Of a DNA stretch of 27,152 nucleotides, positions 6,993-14,837 are shown in pieces. The DNA comes from an uncultured Bacteroidota bacterium (GTDB lineage Bacteria; Bacteroidota; Bacteroidia; Chitinophagales; Chitinophagaceae), in contig CAIRNW010000323.1 of NCBI GenBank assembly GCA_903879995.1, forward strand, positions 1 to 27,152. Reading direction: 5' to 3'. Every line of letters starts with the position of its first letter. The first letter of the stretch is position 1. The notes beneath the pieces were generated by a model. That model ran no database searches. It saw nothing but the letters and a program-made list of their open reading frames with translations, and was not told the DNA's origin. The translations under genes and the position numbers were made by a program.

Positions 6993-9440
6993 CTATTTTG
7001 ATTTAACCCTAAATCCCATCCATAGTCCACCTATTACCACCAGAAGGATTAAGAACGAACTCGCATACATGATAGCAGTACCTTTTTTGTAGGATTCAGG
7101 CTCAAAGACAAACTTAATCGTATGTTTTCCAGCTGGGACAGCTAATCCGCGTAATACATAGTTAACAGATTGATAAGCGATTGGTTTTTCATCCAGGTAG
7201 GCATTCCATCCTTTAGGGTAGTAAATCTCACTGAAAACAGCAAACTGCGGTGTGTTACATTCTACAGAATAGGTAAGAGTATCGTTATCAAACGTAGAAA
7301 GGGAAATCGAAGCACTGCTATCTTTTTGAAAGTTAACAGGCCCATTATAAAGTTCTTTTTCAATAATGGCGGTATCCTGCAGATTAGTTGATCCAATTTT
7401 ATCCAAGACAGCTGCTTTGCTGGGTGCAGCTACCAGCTGACTGACTAACCAACAATTCCCAAAAGCTTGGTTATTGGGCACCAATGATTGTTGCCCTGTA
7501 TTTGGATCACTTATAATTATGTAGCGGGTATTTAGCATATTTAAGATGCCTTGGTTTAACCCGTTGCTAAAATACTTTTCAATTAGGTCTTGATATATTC
7601 TAAGTTTTGCAGCATGATATCCTCCAACTGATTTGTGGAAATAGGAAGTTCTCGCATCATTAAAGGTGCTAGCAGCTAAGTTTAATACTCTGTAATTTGG
7701 GTCTTTATCTTTTAAAATCTCCTGATCGATTGGAGTTGGTGCAAAGTTAGAGGCGCTATACTCCTCAGGAGACAGGTACATACGCTCGTCGAGGTAATCA
7801 TAACTAATTGTCATGATTTCTATTGTGGAAACAACTAAAATCAGACTCATGGTGATGGTGAAAGAAATCCATTTTTTTATGTAAGCCCAGAATAGCCCCC
7901 CGAGTACGGCGGTTAATAAAATAGCTCGTAACAGTGCTGCACCAAATAGACTGCTGCGGGTTTCCTGAAGTCCCGCAATAATAGTTCGTGCAAATTGGTC
8001 TGAACCATTTTTGTCGGTGTAAGCATTTAAGATTTGCTCATCAATTGGAGCGGCATAGTCTTGTATGAGCCACAGTATAAACAAGCCTCCAAATAGGCTA
8101 GCTGTTATAGCCATTGTTTTTTTACTAAACAATTCTATTTTGTTCTGGGAAATATTGATCAACAGTAAAAGGGAAGATAGTGCAAGTCCTAATTGAGGGA
8201 TAACCTGTGCCATGGAAGGTGCGCGAAACTTATTGAAGAGAGGCAAGTATTCAAAAAGGAAAAGGTTAAAAGCTGAAAAGTTCTTCCCCCACGAAATAAA
8301 TACTCCAAGTAAAGTAAAAGCTAACACACCATTGGACAGTGCGCCACGGTTTAGAAAAAAACCAAGGATGCCCAGCACAAACAATAATACACCTACATAG
8401 GCGGGTCCAGCCGTGTAGGGGAGGCTGCCCCAATATTGGGGTAAACTTTGTGCCAGCTGCTCGGCATTCCCTTCATCTACTCCAGCACCAATTAACTTCT
8501 TTGCTACAGGTGAGCCCTCTTCTAGATTGCGGCTGTGGCCACCTCCAAATGCATTAGGGAGCAACAATGTCAATGATTCGCGATTTCCCAAGCTATATTC
8601 AAAAGCATAGCTGGTATCAAGTCCGGCGGTTTTTGTACTCTTTACTACATCAGCGGTAATGCTAACCTCTTTGCCTCCACGCATTGTATACTTACTATAC
8701 TCAGCAGAAGTCCAAAGTATAAGCGCGTTTCCTCCAATTGCCAGCAGGGCCGAAAATAAGGTTGCTAAAGCTGCTTTACCCAGGTGATTCCATTCCTTAT
8801 TTTTTATCCAATCTACTGCAAATGCCAAGGTGAGCAGAATGGCGATTAGCAAAAAGTAGTAAGTGATTTGAAGGTGGTTGGCGGCAATCAGTAAGTGTGC
8901 ACCAGCTGTTGTTACGGATAAACCTATCCAATAAGTCTTATTATAGATAAGAATTAACCCGGCTAATAATAATGGCATACAAGCAGTAGCGATCATTTGG
9001 GTATCGTGTCCTGCTGCAATGATAACTGGGTTGTAGGTTGAAAACGCGTAGGCTAAAGAGAGCGTAGCACCAATCAGTGGACTGGCGCCCATGCTCAATG
9101 CTAAGAAGTAGAAAAACAAGCAGGCAAGAAAAAAGAAGTTCATTGGTTTAGGAAGCCCTAACGAAAAAATTTGGATTAAGTCGGGTAGAATTGATTTGCC
9201 TTCCATGGCAATTTGATAATTAGGCATTCCCCCGAATAGGTTTGGATTCCAAAGTGGAAAATGTCCTTTAGCTGTTTTGTATTCAAATGCATTTTGTGCC
9301 ATTCCCTTCCAACTGACATTATCATGTTGATTGAGTTGCCCTCCTTCGAGCGCCGGACGGCAAAAAATGGCTGCAGCTAGAAGAAAGATTAGAAGCACTC
9401 CCAGATGCGGGAGTAAATGTTTAAATAATTTGCCAGGCAT
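6993..9440 (-). CDS. YfhO family multi-pass membrane protein, putative GT-C glycosyltransferase
   Basis: The 815-aa protein begins with a membrane helix (about residues 10-28) followed by a first extracytoplasmic loop. This loop carries QHDNVSWKG and FPLWNPNLFGGMPNY, which fits the YfhO family (GT-C-like). Roughly a dozen hydrophobic helices fill residues 80-540. A soluble, probably periplasmic domain follows (about 550-780), then a last helix and a basic tail ending RVKSK. In Gram-positive bacteria YfhO has been linked to glycosylation of teichoic acids using lipid-linked sugars. A similar transfer outside the membrane is plausible here but unproven. It is the first gene of an operon with the GT4 gene. 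A 13-bp inverted repeat sits just upstream of its ATG. Confidence 0.85.
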   Translation of the reverse strand: MPGKLFKHLLPHLGVLLIFLLAAAIFCRPALEGGQLNQHDNVSWKGMAQNAFEYKTAKGHFPLWNPNLFGGMPNYQIAMEGKSILPDLIQIFSLGLPKPMNFFFLACLFFYFLALSMGASPLIGATLSLAYAFSTYNPVIIAAGHDTQMIATACMPLLLAGLILIYNKTYWIGLSVTTAGAHLLIAANHLQITYYFLLIAILLTLAFAVDWIKNKEWNHLGKAALATLFSALLAIGGNALILWTSAEYSKYTMRGGKEVSITADVVKSTKTAGLDTSYAFEYSLGNRESLTLLLPNAFGGGHSRNLEEGSPVAKKLIGAGVDEGNAEQLAQSLPQYWGSLPYTAGPAYVGVLLFVLGILGFFLNRGALSNGVLAFTLLGVFISWGKNFSAFNLFLFEYLPLFNKFRAPSMAQVIPQLGLALSSLLLLINISQNKIELFSKKTMAITASLFGGLFILWLIQDYAAPIDEQILNAYTDKNGSDQFARTIIAGLQETRSSLFGAALLRAILLTAVLGGLFWAYIKKWISFTITMSLILVVSTIEIMTISYDYLDERMYLSPEEYSASNFAPTPIDQEILKDKDPNYRVLNLAASTFNDARTSYFHKSVGGYHAAKLRIYQDLIEKYFSNGLNQGILNMLNTRYIIISDPNTGQQSLVPNNQAFGNCWLVSQLVAAPSKAAVLDKIGSTNLQDTAIIEKELYNGPVNFQKDSSASISLSTFDNDTLTYSVECNTPQFAVFSEIYYPKGWNAYLDEKPIAYQSVNYVLRGLAVPAGKHTIKFVFEPESYKKGTAIMYASSFLILLVVIGGLWMGFRVKSK

Positions 9441-9442
9441 GT

Positions 9443-9455
9443 ACCAAAGTTTGGT
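9443..9455. repeat. 13-bp inverted repeat between divergent genes
   Basis: ACCAAA and TTTGGT flank a single G. The perfect inverted repeat starts 3 bp upstream of the YfhO-family ATG and lies 40 bp before the yhhQ start, so a protein bound here could affect both genes. The TTTG in the right half could also serve as a -33 element for yhhQ, with TATTTTCA at 9469-9476, but the 15-bp spacing is short. The site could be chance; no second copy was found. Confidence 0.35.
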
Positions 9456-9494
9456 CTCAAAATAATGCTATTTTCATGGAACCTAAAAACAACT

Positions 9495-10292
9495 ATGATT
9501 CATACTATACTTCGGGATAAAAGTACCCGCCTGTTCCTGGTGTTGGCTGGGTTTTTTGTAGCGAATGCCTTAATTGCCGAAATAATAGGAGTTAAGATAT
9601 TCTCCCTGGAAAAAACGCTAGGGTTTGAGCCGCTTCATTTGCAATTGTTCGGCAACGATCTTTCATTTAACCTTACTGCCGGCGTTTTACTTTGGCCCGT
9701 GGTCTTTATATTGACCGATATTATCAATGAGTATTATGGGCAACAAGGCGTTCGTTTTTTATCCTGGATGACGGCGGGCTTGATCGCTTTTGCATTCATC
9801 CTTTTTTCAGGCGCCATATGGTTGGCTCCAGCTGATTTTTTTGTTACCGGTAAGCAGGGGAGTGGGGTGCCCAATATGCAATGGGCTTACCAAAGTGTGC
9901 TGGGTCAAGGAAGTTTTATAATTATTGGTTCACTAACCGCTTTTTTGGTGGGACAATTGGTCGATGTTTTAATATTTCATCGTATTAAAAAATGGACTGG
10001 AGAAAAATACATCTGGCTTCGGGCCACGGGATCCACATTGGTCTCTCAATTTTTAGACAGTTTTGTAGTATTGTTTATTGCTTTTTATATAGGCACTCGA
10101 ATGAGCCAGCAAGGCGATGATTTTGTTTGGCCTTTCTCCTTGTTTCTTGCCGTGGGATTTGTAAACTACCTCTACAAATTTACGATTGCCTTGCTCATGA
10201 CACCCGTTGTTTATCTCGTGCATAGCATAATTGAAGGCTATCTTGGAGAAGAGAAAGCTGCAGCGATGAAAAAAGCGGCTATGCAGGATTAA
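9495..10292 (+). CDS. yhhQ: Queuosine precursor transporter, YhhQ/VUT family
   Basis: YhhQ-family proteins import queuosine precursors (preQ0/preQ1 or related) for tRNA modification at position 34. The 265-aa protein has about six membrane helices. It shows the family segments VFILTDIINEYYG and STLVSQFLDSFVVLFIAFYIG, with the acidic and aromatic residues conserved in VUT proteins. I chose ATG 9495 (MIHTILRDKSTRLF) because a short cytoplasmic N-terminus before the first helix is usual. An ATG at 9465 would add MLFSWNLKTT and may overlap the promoter. The last stop base pairs overlap those of the opposing NUDIX gene by 4 bp (TTAA). Substrate assignment within the family is by similarity only. 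Confidence 0.88.
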   Translation: MIHTILRDKSTRLFLVLAGFFVANALIAEIIGVKIFSLEKTLGFEPLHLQLFGNDLSFNLTAGVLLWPVVFILTDIINEYYGQQGVRFLSWMTAGLIAFAFILFSGAIWLAPADFFVTGKQGSGVPNMQWAYQSVLGQGSFIIIGSLTAFLVGQLVDVLIFHRIKKWTGEKYIWLRATGSTLVSQFLDSFVVLFIAFYIGTRMSQQGDDFVWPFSLFLAVGFVNYLYKFTIALLMTPVVYLVHSIIEGYLGEEKAAAMKKAAMQD

Positions 10293-10753
10293 GAAGTGCT
10301 TTTCAGAAGCGTTGCCACAATTTTGTCGATTGGTAAACTCATCATAGTGGGACTGAACTCCTCCCAGGAAACAAGCCGAAAGGACTCCATTTGTTGTGTT
10401 TGCTCATAACTGGCATAAGCAGCATCACTAAATGTAAATGGCTTTTTTGCCAGATCTATGCTGAGTGGCTCAAGTGCAGTCAACTTATAGTAAATGGAAA
10501 GTATCTGATGTGCTTGATTGAATGCTGAGCGCTGAAAAAAGTCAGTAGTGTAAATATGTTCTTCCACCTGGACCTTAAGATTAAGTTCTTCTTTTAGCTC
10601 GCGGACTAAGCAATCCCGCGTTCCCTCTCCAAATTCAAGCCCTCCTCCTGGAAATTTTGTAAATAGTTCGCCTCTAATTTTTTCGTCACTGACTAGCACG
10701 CGTCCTTCTTGGTCTCTCAACACTCCGTATACACGTACTGAAATTTTACGCAT
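10289..10753 (-). CDS. NUDIX hydrolase
   Basis: This 154-aa protein hydrolyses a nucleoside diphosphate linked to some other moiety; the substrate is not readable. The Nudix box spans residues 37-59 in the form G-x5-E-x7-RELKEELNL, with Asn in place of the usual Gly near the end, a common variant. The metal-binding glutamates E52, E55 and E56 are present. The ATG at 10751-10753 overlaps the dapF stop by 8 bp, suggesting translational coupling. The frame is open further upstream to 10870, but that extra part lies within dapF and looks non-coding in this frame. It is the last gene of the phosphorylase-dapF-NUDIX operon. Confidence 0.9.
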   Translation of the reverse strand: MRKISVRVYGVLRDQEGRVLVSDEKIRGELFTKFPGGGLEFGEGTRDCLVRELKEELNLKVQVEEHIYTTDFFQRSAFNQAHQILSIYYKLTALEPLSIDLAKKPFTFSDAAYASYEQTQQMESFRLVSWEEFSPTMMSLPIDKIVATLLKSTS

Positions 10754-11549
10754 GGCTGCCGGTTGTAAGATCAATTGTTCCCTCAAATACAAAATGAGCA
10801 GGCCCGCAGAGCCAAATATTATCAAAATGGGTTTCTGCAATTTTGTTGTATTCAATCTTAAGATCTCCACCGCGGGTTTTTACTGTTACATCATTGAACC
10901 CATTTTTAGTATAACAGCAAACAAGTGCGGCGGCGGTAGCACCAGTGCCACAAGAGAGGGTCTCGTTTTCAACTCCTCTTTCATAGGTTCTTATGAATAC
11001 CGCGCGCTCCTCTTTTTCTTCTTCAATGAAATTGACATTGATTCCTTCTGCTGCAAATTCTTTATTAAACCGAATAGCTCGCCCTTCTTTGACCACATCT
11101 AATTGCTGAAGACCCTTTACAAATCGGATTAAATGCGGCGACCCGGTATTAAGTATAAAATCGGTTTTCTGCTCTACTATTTGATTCACATCCTTCATTC
11201 GTAAAGCCACATAATTGGCAGCACGGATCTGCGCTTCATGCGGGCCATCTATGGCTGTGAAATTGAAAACTTTTTTATTAATGCCCGCTTTTTTTGCAAA
11301 TAGGGTGATACAACGTCCTCCGTTGCCACACATACTACCCTCATTCCCGTCTGCATTGAAGTATTTCATCTCAAAATCGTATCCCTCTTTTTCTTGAAGG
11401 AGCATAAACCCATCGGCTCCTATCCCCTGATGTCGGTCACACAGTAAGCGTATCGATTCAACTGTCAAACCTTTCAGTGATTGATCTCTGTTGTCAACTA
11501 TAATAAAATCATTACCAGTTCCCTGGTACTTTTCAAAACGTACGATCAT
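10746..11549 (-). CDS. dapF: Diaminopimelate epimerase
   Basis: DapF converts LL- to meso-diaminopimelate, needed for lysine and for the peptidoglycan cross-link of this phylum. The 267-aa protein has both catalytic cysteines: C74 in MCGNGGRC and C200 in LSCGTGATA. The N-terminus FEKYQGTGNDFIIVDN is also characteristic. The ATG (11547-11549) overlaps the TGA of the upstream phosphorylase gene as ATGA, so the two are translationally coupled. Its own stop overlaps the NUDIX start. There is no obvious pathway link between the three genes. The gene is intact and of normal length. Confidence 0.97.
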   Translation of the reverse strand: MIVRFEKYQGTGNDFIIVDNRDQSLKGLTVESIRLLCDRHQGIGADGFMLLQEKEGYDFEMKYFNADGNEGSMCGNGGRCITLFAKKAGINKKVFNFTAIDGPHEAQIRAANYVALRMKDVNQIVEQKTDFILNTGSPHLIRFVKGLQQLDVVKEGRAIRFNKEFAAEGINVNFIEEEKEERAVFIRTYERGVENETLSCGTGATAAALVCCYTKNGFNDVTVKTRGGDLKIEYNKIAETHFDNIWLCGPAHFVFEGTIDLTTGSHA

Positions 11550-12427
11550 GAAATTGAAGCTGAGAAGGTTGTTAAAAACTGCTGAATTAGTTGGTCGATA
11601 TAATGTGGAGCATTATCACTGAAAGTTTGTGTTACTCGATTGGCTACAATTACGTTTAGCGCAAGACATTGATGTCCCATCAGTCGGCCTAATCCGTAGA
11701 TAGCAGCTGTTTCCATCTCAAAATTGGTAATACGGTGTGGACCAAATTTAAAATCAGTAAGTCTGTTTATAAGGTGAGGGTTATGTAAGCCCAAACGCAA
11801 GACCCGTCCTTGTGGGCCATAAAAACCAGGACATGTTACTGTAATTCCCTGATGAAAATTTTTTACAAAATGCTTTAATAAGGAAGGCGAAGCTGCACTA
11901 ATGTAAGGTAATCCTGTTTGGTGTTGTAACTGCGTTTGTGTTAAGAAAGATTGGATTAATAATGATTCCTCTTCATTTTGATTAAAACGGTAGAAGTGCA
12001 ATAAATTGTCAATACCCAACCCATGTGTTGCCGCAACAAAACTGTTGACGGGAATATCTGCTTGCAAAGAACCCGAAGTTCCCAATCGAATAATTTGAAG
12101 GCTGGTTAGTTTATCTTTTGGTAGGCGCGTTTCCAAGTTGATATTAGCCAATGCGTCTAATTCGTTAAGTACAATGTCGATATTATCAGGACCTATGCCC
12201 GATGATAAGACTGTTATTCTTTTCGATCCGATGTAACCTGTATGCGTGATAAATTCTCGATGCTGCGCAGTAAATTCGATACGATCAAAATAACGACTTA
12301 CGGCTTTTACTCGATCTGGATCTCCCACGGTTATTACGGTCGGGGCTAATTCTTCCGGACGAAGATCCAGGTGATAAACAGCCCCCCGATTATTTATAAT
12401 CAACTCCGATGCGGCAATAGGATTCAT
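11546..12427 (-). CDS. Nucleoside phosphorylase (uridine phosphorylase-like)
   Basis: The 293-aa protein belongs to the PNP/UDP phosphorylase family, which cleaves nucleosides with phosphate to base and ribose 1-phosphate. Family signs are the phosphate-binding GDPDR at 35-39, SSGIGPDNIDIVLNEL at about 75-90, IRLGTSGS, and the ribose-binding EMET at 237-240 in the context TNFEMETAAIYGLG. The sequence looks closest to uridine phosphorylases, but purine or futalosine substrates cannot be excluded because mqnA and mqnE are nearby. It is longer than typical futalosine hydrolase (about 220 aa), which argues against mqnB. It is the first gene of a three-gene operon, and its promoter lies between this gene and tRNA-Cys. 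Confidence 0.85.
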   Translation of the reverse strand: MNPIAASELIINNRGAVYHLDLRPEELAPTVITVGDPDRVKAVSRYFDRIEFTAQHREFITHTGYIGSKRITVLSSGIGPDNIDIVLNELDALANINLETRLPKDKLTSLQIIRLGTSGSLQADIPVNSFVAATHGLGIDNLLHFYRFNQNEEESLLIQSFLTQTQLQHQTGLPYISAASPSLLKHFVKNFHQGITVTCPGFYGPQGRVLRLGLHNPHLINRLTDFKFGPHRITNFEMETAAIYGLGRLMGHQCLALNVIVANRVTQTFSDNAPHYIDQLIQQFLTTFSASIS

Positions 12428-12434
12428 AGGGTTT

Positions 12435-12466
12435 CAAAAATACTGCTTATTTTCGCAGTCCTCCAA
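12435..12466 (-). promoter_or_regulatory. Promoter of the phosphorylase-dapF-NUDIX operon
   Basis: On the minus strand a TTG (12464-12466) is followed after 21 bp by TATTTTTG (12435-12442), an exact TAnnTTTG match. This is the best-formed Bacteroidota promoter in the window. Transcription would start only a few bases before the ATG at 12427, giving a nearly leaderless message. The -33 element lies just before the tRNA-Cys 5' end. Confidence 0.6.
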
Positions 12467-12468
12467 CG

Positions 12469-12542
12469 GGTCCTGTGGCCGAGTGGCTAGGCAGAGCTCT
12501 GCAAAAGCTCCTACAGCGGTTCGAATCCGCTCGGGACCTCCA
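12469..12542 (+). tRNA. tRNA-Cys (GCA), CCA encoded
   Basis: The cloverleaf is complete. The acceptor stem is GGTCCTG with CGGGACC (one G-U pair). The D stem is GCC with GGC, and the anticodon stem is GAGCT with AGCTC around loop CTGCAAA, which gives anticodon GCA. A 4-nt variable loop and T stem AGCGG with CCGCT around TTCGAAT follow. The discriminator base is T (U73), the identity base of tRNA-Cys, and CCA (12540-12542) is in the DNA. A possible -7 box TATTTTCG lies at 12449-12456, without a clear -33. A strong terminator follows at once, so it is a single-gene transcript. Confidence 0.97.
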
Positions 12543-12570
12543 AACCCCGCTCAAGCGGGGTTTTTTCTTT
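12543..12570 (+). terminator. Rho-independent terminator after tRNA-Cys
   Basis: An 8-bp GC-rich stem AACCCCGC / GCGGGGTT encloses the loop TCAA and is followed by a run of T broken by one C. It starts directly after the encoded CCA. It separates the tRNA from the downstream membrane-protein operon. Confidence 0.93.
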
Positions 12571-12572
12571 CG

Positions 12573-12600
12573 TTGCATCGTAATGCTTGGCCTAACTTTA
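12573..12600 (+). promoter_or_regulatory. Candidate promoter of the three-gene operon
   Basis: A TTG (12573-12575) is followed after 17 bp by TAACTTTA (12593-12600), one mismatch from TAnnTTTG. It lies right after the tRNA-Cys terminator and 6 bp before the ATG at 12607, so a message from it would have almost no leader. Confidence 0.35.
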
Positions 12601-12606
12601 CAATTC

Positions 12607-12921
12607 ATGTTAACAGAGCAGGAAAAGGATTTTATTGAATTCTGGGAGAAAAACAGAGTGGCAAGGAAGCGTTGGGTTCGGCAGCTTTCTGTGGGTCTAC
12701 CGTTGGGGGTAAGCCTGGTCCTGGCTACTGTGACCAACCTGTTTGCTGGTTGGTATAGTCGGGCACAAATGGTTCTTTTCAGAGAGCAATCTTCTTTAAT
12801 TCTTGTTTTGGTCATTGCCGCGATTGCTACCGTTTTATTTATAGTGATTTTTTCTGCCCGTCATCGATGGGAAATGAATGAGCAACGCTATCTTGAACTT
12901 ATTAATCGTCAATCCTCTTAA
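12607..12921 (+). CDS. Small membrane protein of unknown function, two transmembrane helices
   Basis: I do not recognise this 104-aa protein. A charged N-terminus (MLTEQEKDFIEFWEKNRVAR, then further basic residues) precedes a helix at about residues 28-48. After a short loop with GWYSRAQ comes a second helix at about 63-83, and the tail is charged (ARHRWEMNEQRYLELINRQ). Both ends are predicted to be cytoplasmic. The coding frame is open back into the tRNA, but that part overlaps the tRNA and terminator. ATG 12607 is preferred over ATG 12583. The FKBP gene follows after 9 bp and the serine dehydratase gene 11 bp after that, so all three are probably co-transcribed. Confidence 0.75.
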   Translation: MLTEQEKDFIEFWEKNRVARKRWVRQLSVGLPLGVSLVLATVTNLFAGWYSRAQMVLFREQSSLILVLVIAAIATVLFIVIFSARHRWEMNEQRYLELINRQSS

Positions 12922-12930
12922 ATTGCACAC

Positions 12931-13398
12931 ATGCGTAGTTTGTTTTATCTATTATTTTTTGGGCTTTTTGCCTTTTCTATGTTCAGCTGTAACAAGGAAA
13001 CCACTTGTACGCCAAAAACAGTGGCTAGTGAAGTTGCAACCATGCAAAACTTTGCTTCTACCAATGGCTTAAGTGTTCAAACTCATAGCAGCGGGATGTT
13101 GTATCAAATTGTAAATCCTGGAAGTGGTCTTACTCCTGCGCTCACCTCCCGTGTATCTGTTCGTTATACCGGAAAATTGATGAACGGCACCATTTTTGAC
13201 TCAAATACGGGAGTTCCTGTACAATTCTTACTGGGGCAAGTGATTGCTGGATGGCAATTAGGCCTTCCCCTCATTAAGAAAGGAGGAACAATTCGCCTTA
13301 TTATTCCATCTTCGCTGGCCTATGGTTGTAATGCTGCCGGATCAATTCCTGGAGATTCGGTGCTGTATTTTGAAGTCGAATTGGTAGATGTACTCTAA
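12931..13398 (+). CDS. FKBP-type peptidyl-prolyl isomerase lipoprotein
   Basis: This 155-aa protein should catalyse cis-trans isomerisation of X-Pro bonds in the cell envelope. A signal peptide of 19 residues ends in SMFS before C20, a loose Bacteroidota lipobox. The FKBP domain covers about residues 60-155: [18 protein letters not shown], then [25 protein letters not shown] and a final [10 protein letters not shown]. These are the usual ligand-pocket segments, including the tryptophan at the pocket base. In many FKBPs the AYG loop continues with a longer flap; here it is [11 protein letters not shown]. It probably folds exported proteins. It is flanked by the small membrane protein and serine dehydratase genes on the same strand. 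Confidence 0.92.
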   Translation: MRSLFYLLFFGLFAFSMFSCNKETTCTPKTVASEVATMQNFASTNGLSVQTHSSGMLYQIVNPGSGLTPALTSRVSVRYTGKLMNGTIFDSNTGVPVQFLLGQVIAGWQLGLPLIKKGGTIRLIIPSSLAYGCNAAGSIPGDSVLYFEVELVDVL

Positions 13399-13409
13399 AG
13401 CTATTATGT

Positions 13410-14837
13410 ATGTCAAGTGAAGCAATATCTGCTTTTGACATTTTTAAAATTGGAATTGGGCCCTCCAGCTCTCATACATTAGGTCCCTGGCGAGCTTCGC
13501 TTTGTTTGCTTGATCATTTGAAAGAACAACAGCAACTTTCCAGCGTTACTGCAATTCGGGTTTTACTGTATGGGTCTCTTGCCAAAACGGGTAAGGGACA
13601 TGGTACTGCAATTGCTGTACAGATGGGATTATTGGGTGCCGATCCGGTTATATTCCCAACAAAACAAATTGAATCTCAGTTACAGGCAATTGCTTCCCAG
13701 CAAACACTGCTACTGGGGGGCTTGCATGAAATTAACTTCAATCCCCAAGAGGATATTGAATACCTGATTACAGAATCGTTACCCTTTCATTCTAATGCAC
13801 TCTCATTTTTGGTTACGCTTGCAGGGGGAGAAAGTTTCTCGCAAACTTATTATTCAGTAGGAGGGGGATTTGTTTTGCAAGAGGGAGAGGCATCAAGTGG
13901 TTCTAAAAAAGTTGAATTAGCCTTTCCATTTGCCACTGCACAAGAGTTACAGCATTGGTGCTTGAAAACCGGACTTTCTATTCACGAGGTAATGTTGGAG
14001 AATGAAATGGCCTGGCGCAGTGAACAGCAAACCATGGATCAGTCCAATCGGATTTGGACTGTTATGCGTGATTGCATTTTTAAAGGATGTCACACACAAG
14101 GTATTCTGCCTGGTGGGCTGGAGGTTGTTCGTAGGGCAGCGGAGTTGAATAAAAAATTACTGAAGGGTAAGTCATATTCTACCTATGAGGAATGGACAGC
14201 TTGTATTGCATCCGGAGGGCATGGGTTTAATTACACATTGGATTGGGTGAGTTGTTTTGCCCTTGCGGTAAATGAGGAAAATGCATCCTTTGGACGAGTA
14301 GTCACTGCTCCCACAAATGGAGCAGCAGGGGTAGTGCCTGCTGTATTGCAATATTATTTATCATTCTGTGAGGCTAAGCAACCAGCATCAATCACCTCTT
14401 TTTTGTTGACTGCTGCTGCAATTGGAATCATCTTTAAGCAAGGGGCTACGCTCTCCGCTGCTATGGGAGGTTGCCAGGCTGAGATTGGAGTATCGGCAGC
14501 TATGGCAGCTGCCGGTCTAACAGAAGTGATGGGAGGAACGCAGCGCCAGGTGTTGATGGCTGCAGAAATTGCAATGGAACATCACCTGGGTTTAACCTGT
14601 GATCCAATTGGAGGACTTGTACAGGTGCCCTGTATTGAACGTAACACCATGGGTGCCATTAAGGCCATTACGGCCTCTCAACTCGCGTTGCAAAGCACAC
14701 CCGATTTGGCAAAGGTTTCGCTCGATGCGGTCATTAAAACAATGTGGGAAACCGCAAAGGATATGAATCATAAGTATAAGGAGACTGCTGATGGGGGATT
14801 GGCTATCAATGTGCCAATTAGTTTGCCAGAGTGCTAA
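13410..14837 (+). CDS. sdaA: L-serine dehydratase, iron-sulfur type, single chain
   Basis: The enzyme deaminates L-serine to pyruvate and ammonia with a [4Fe-4S] cluster. At 475 aa it is the single-chain form with both the beta domain (start [19 protein letters not shown]) and the catalytic alpha domain. Cluster cysteines are C355 (GGCQAE), C397 (LTCDPIGG) and C408 (VPCIERN). Their spacing of 42 and 11 residues equals that of the Legionella enzyme of known structure. The protein is probably oxygen-sensitive because of the cluster. The start ATG 13410 follows the FKBP stop by 11 bp. Its last 20 bp overlap the opposing mqnE gene. Confidence 0.96.
   Translation: MSSEAISAFDIFKIGIGPSSSHTLGPWRASLCLLDHLKEQQQLSSVTAIRVLLYGSLAKTGKGHGTAIAVQMGLLGADPVIFPTKQIESQLQAIASQQTLLLGGLHEINFNPQEDIEYLITESLPFHSNALSFLVTLAGGESFSQTYYSVGGGFVLQEGEASSGSKKVELAFPFATAQELQHWCLKTGLSIHEVMLENEMAWRSEQQTMDQSNRIWTVMRDCIFKGCHTQGILPGGLEVVRRAAELNKKLLKGKSYSTYEEWTACIASGGHGFNYTLDWVSCFALAVNEENASFGRVVTAPTNGAAGVVPAVLQYYLSFCEAKQPASITSFLLTAAAIGIIFKQGATLSAAMGGCQAEIGVSAAMAAAGLTEVMGGTQRQVLMAAEIAMEHHLGLTCDPIGGLVQVPCIERNTMGAIKAITASQLALQSTPDLAKVSLDAVIKTMWETAKDMNHKYKETADGGLAINVPISLPEC

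Noticed and set aside
10754..10870. Longer NUDIX protein reaching into dapF
   Set aside because: The extra 39 residues lie wholly within dapF; the ATG at 10753 gives the normal 8-bp overlap and a normal NUDIX length.
11546..12427. Calling the phosphorylase futalosine hydrolase (mqnB)
   Set aside because: At 293 aa it is longer than MqnB and has uridine phosphorylase-like motifs; the neighbouring mqn genes alone are not enough.
12475..12606. Reading frame starting inside tRNA-Cys
   Set aside because: The first 44 codons run through the tRNA, its terminator and the promoter; the real gene starts at 12607 or possibly 12583.
12447..12815. Minus-strand frame of 122 codons across tRNA-Cys
   Set aside because: It is antisense to the tRNA, the terminator and the membrane-protein gene, and its composition (many Arg, Ser, Cys) looks non-coding.
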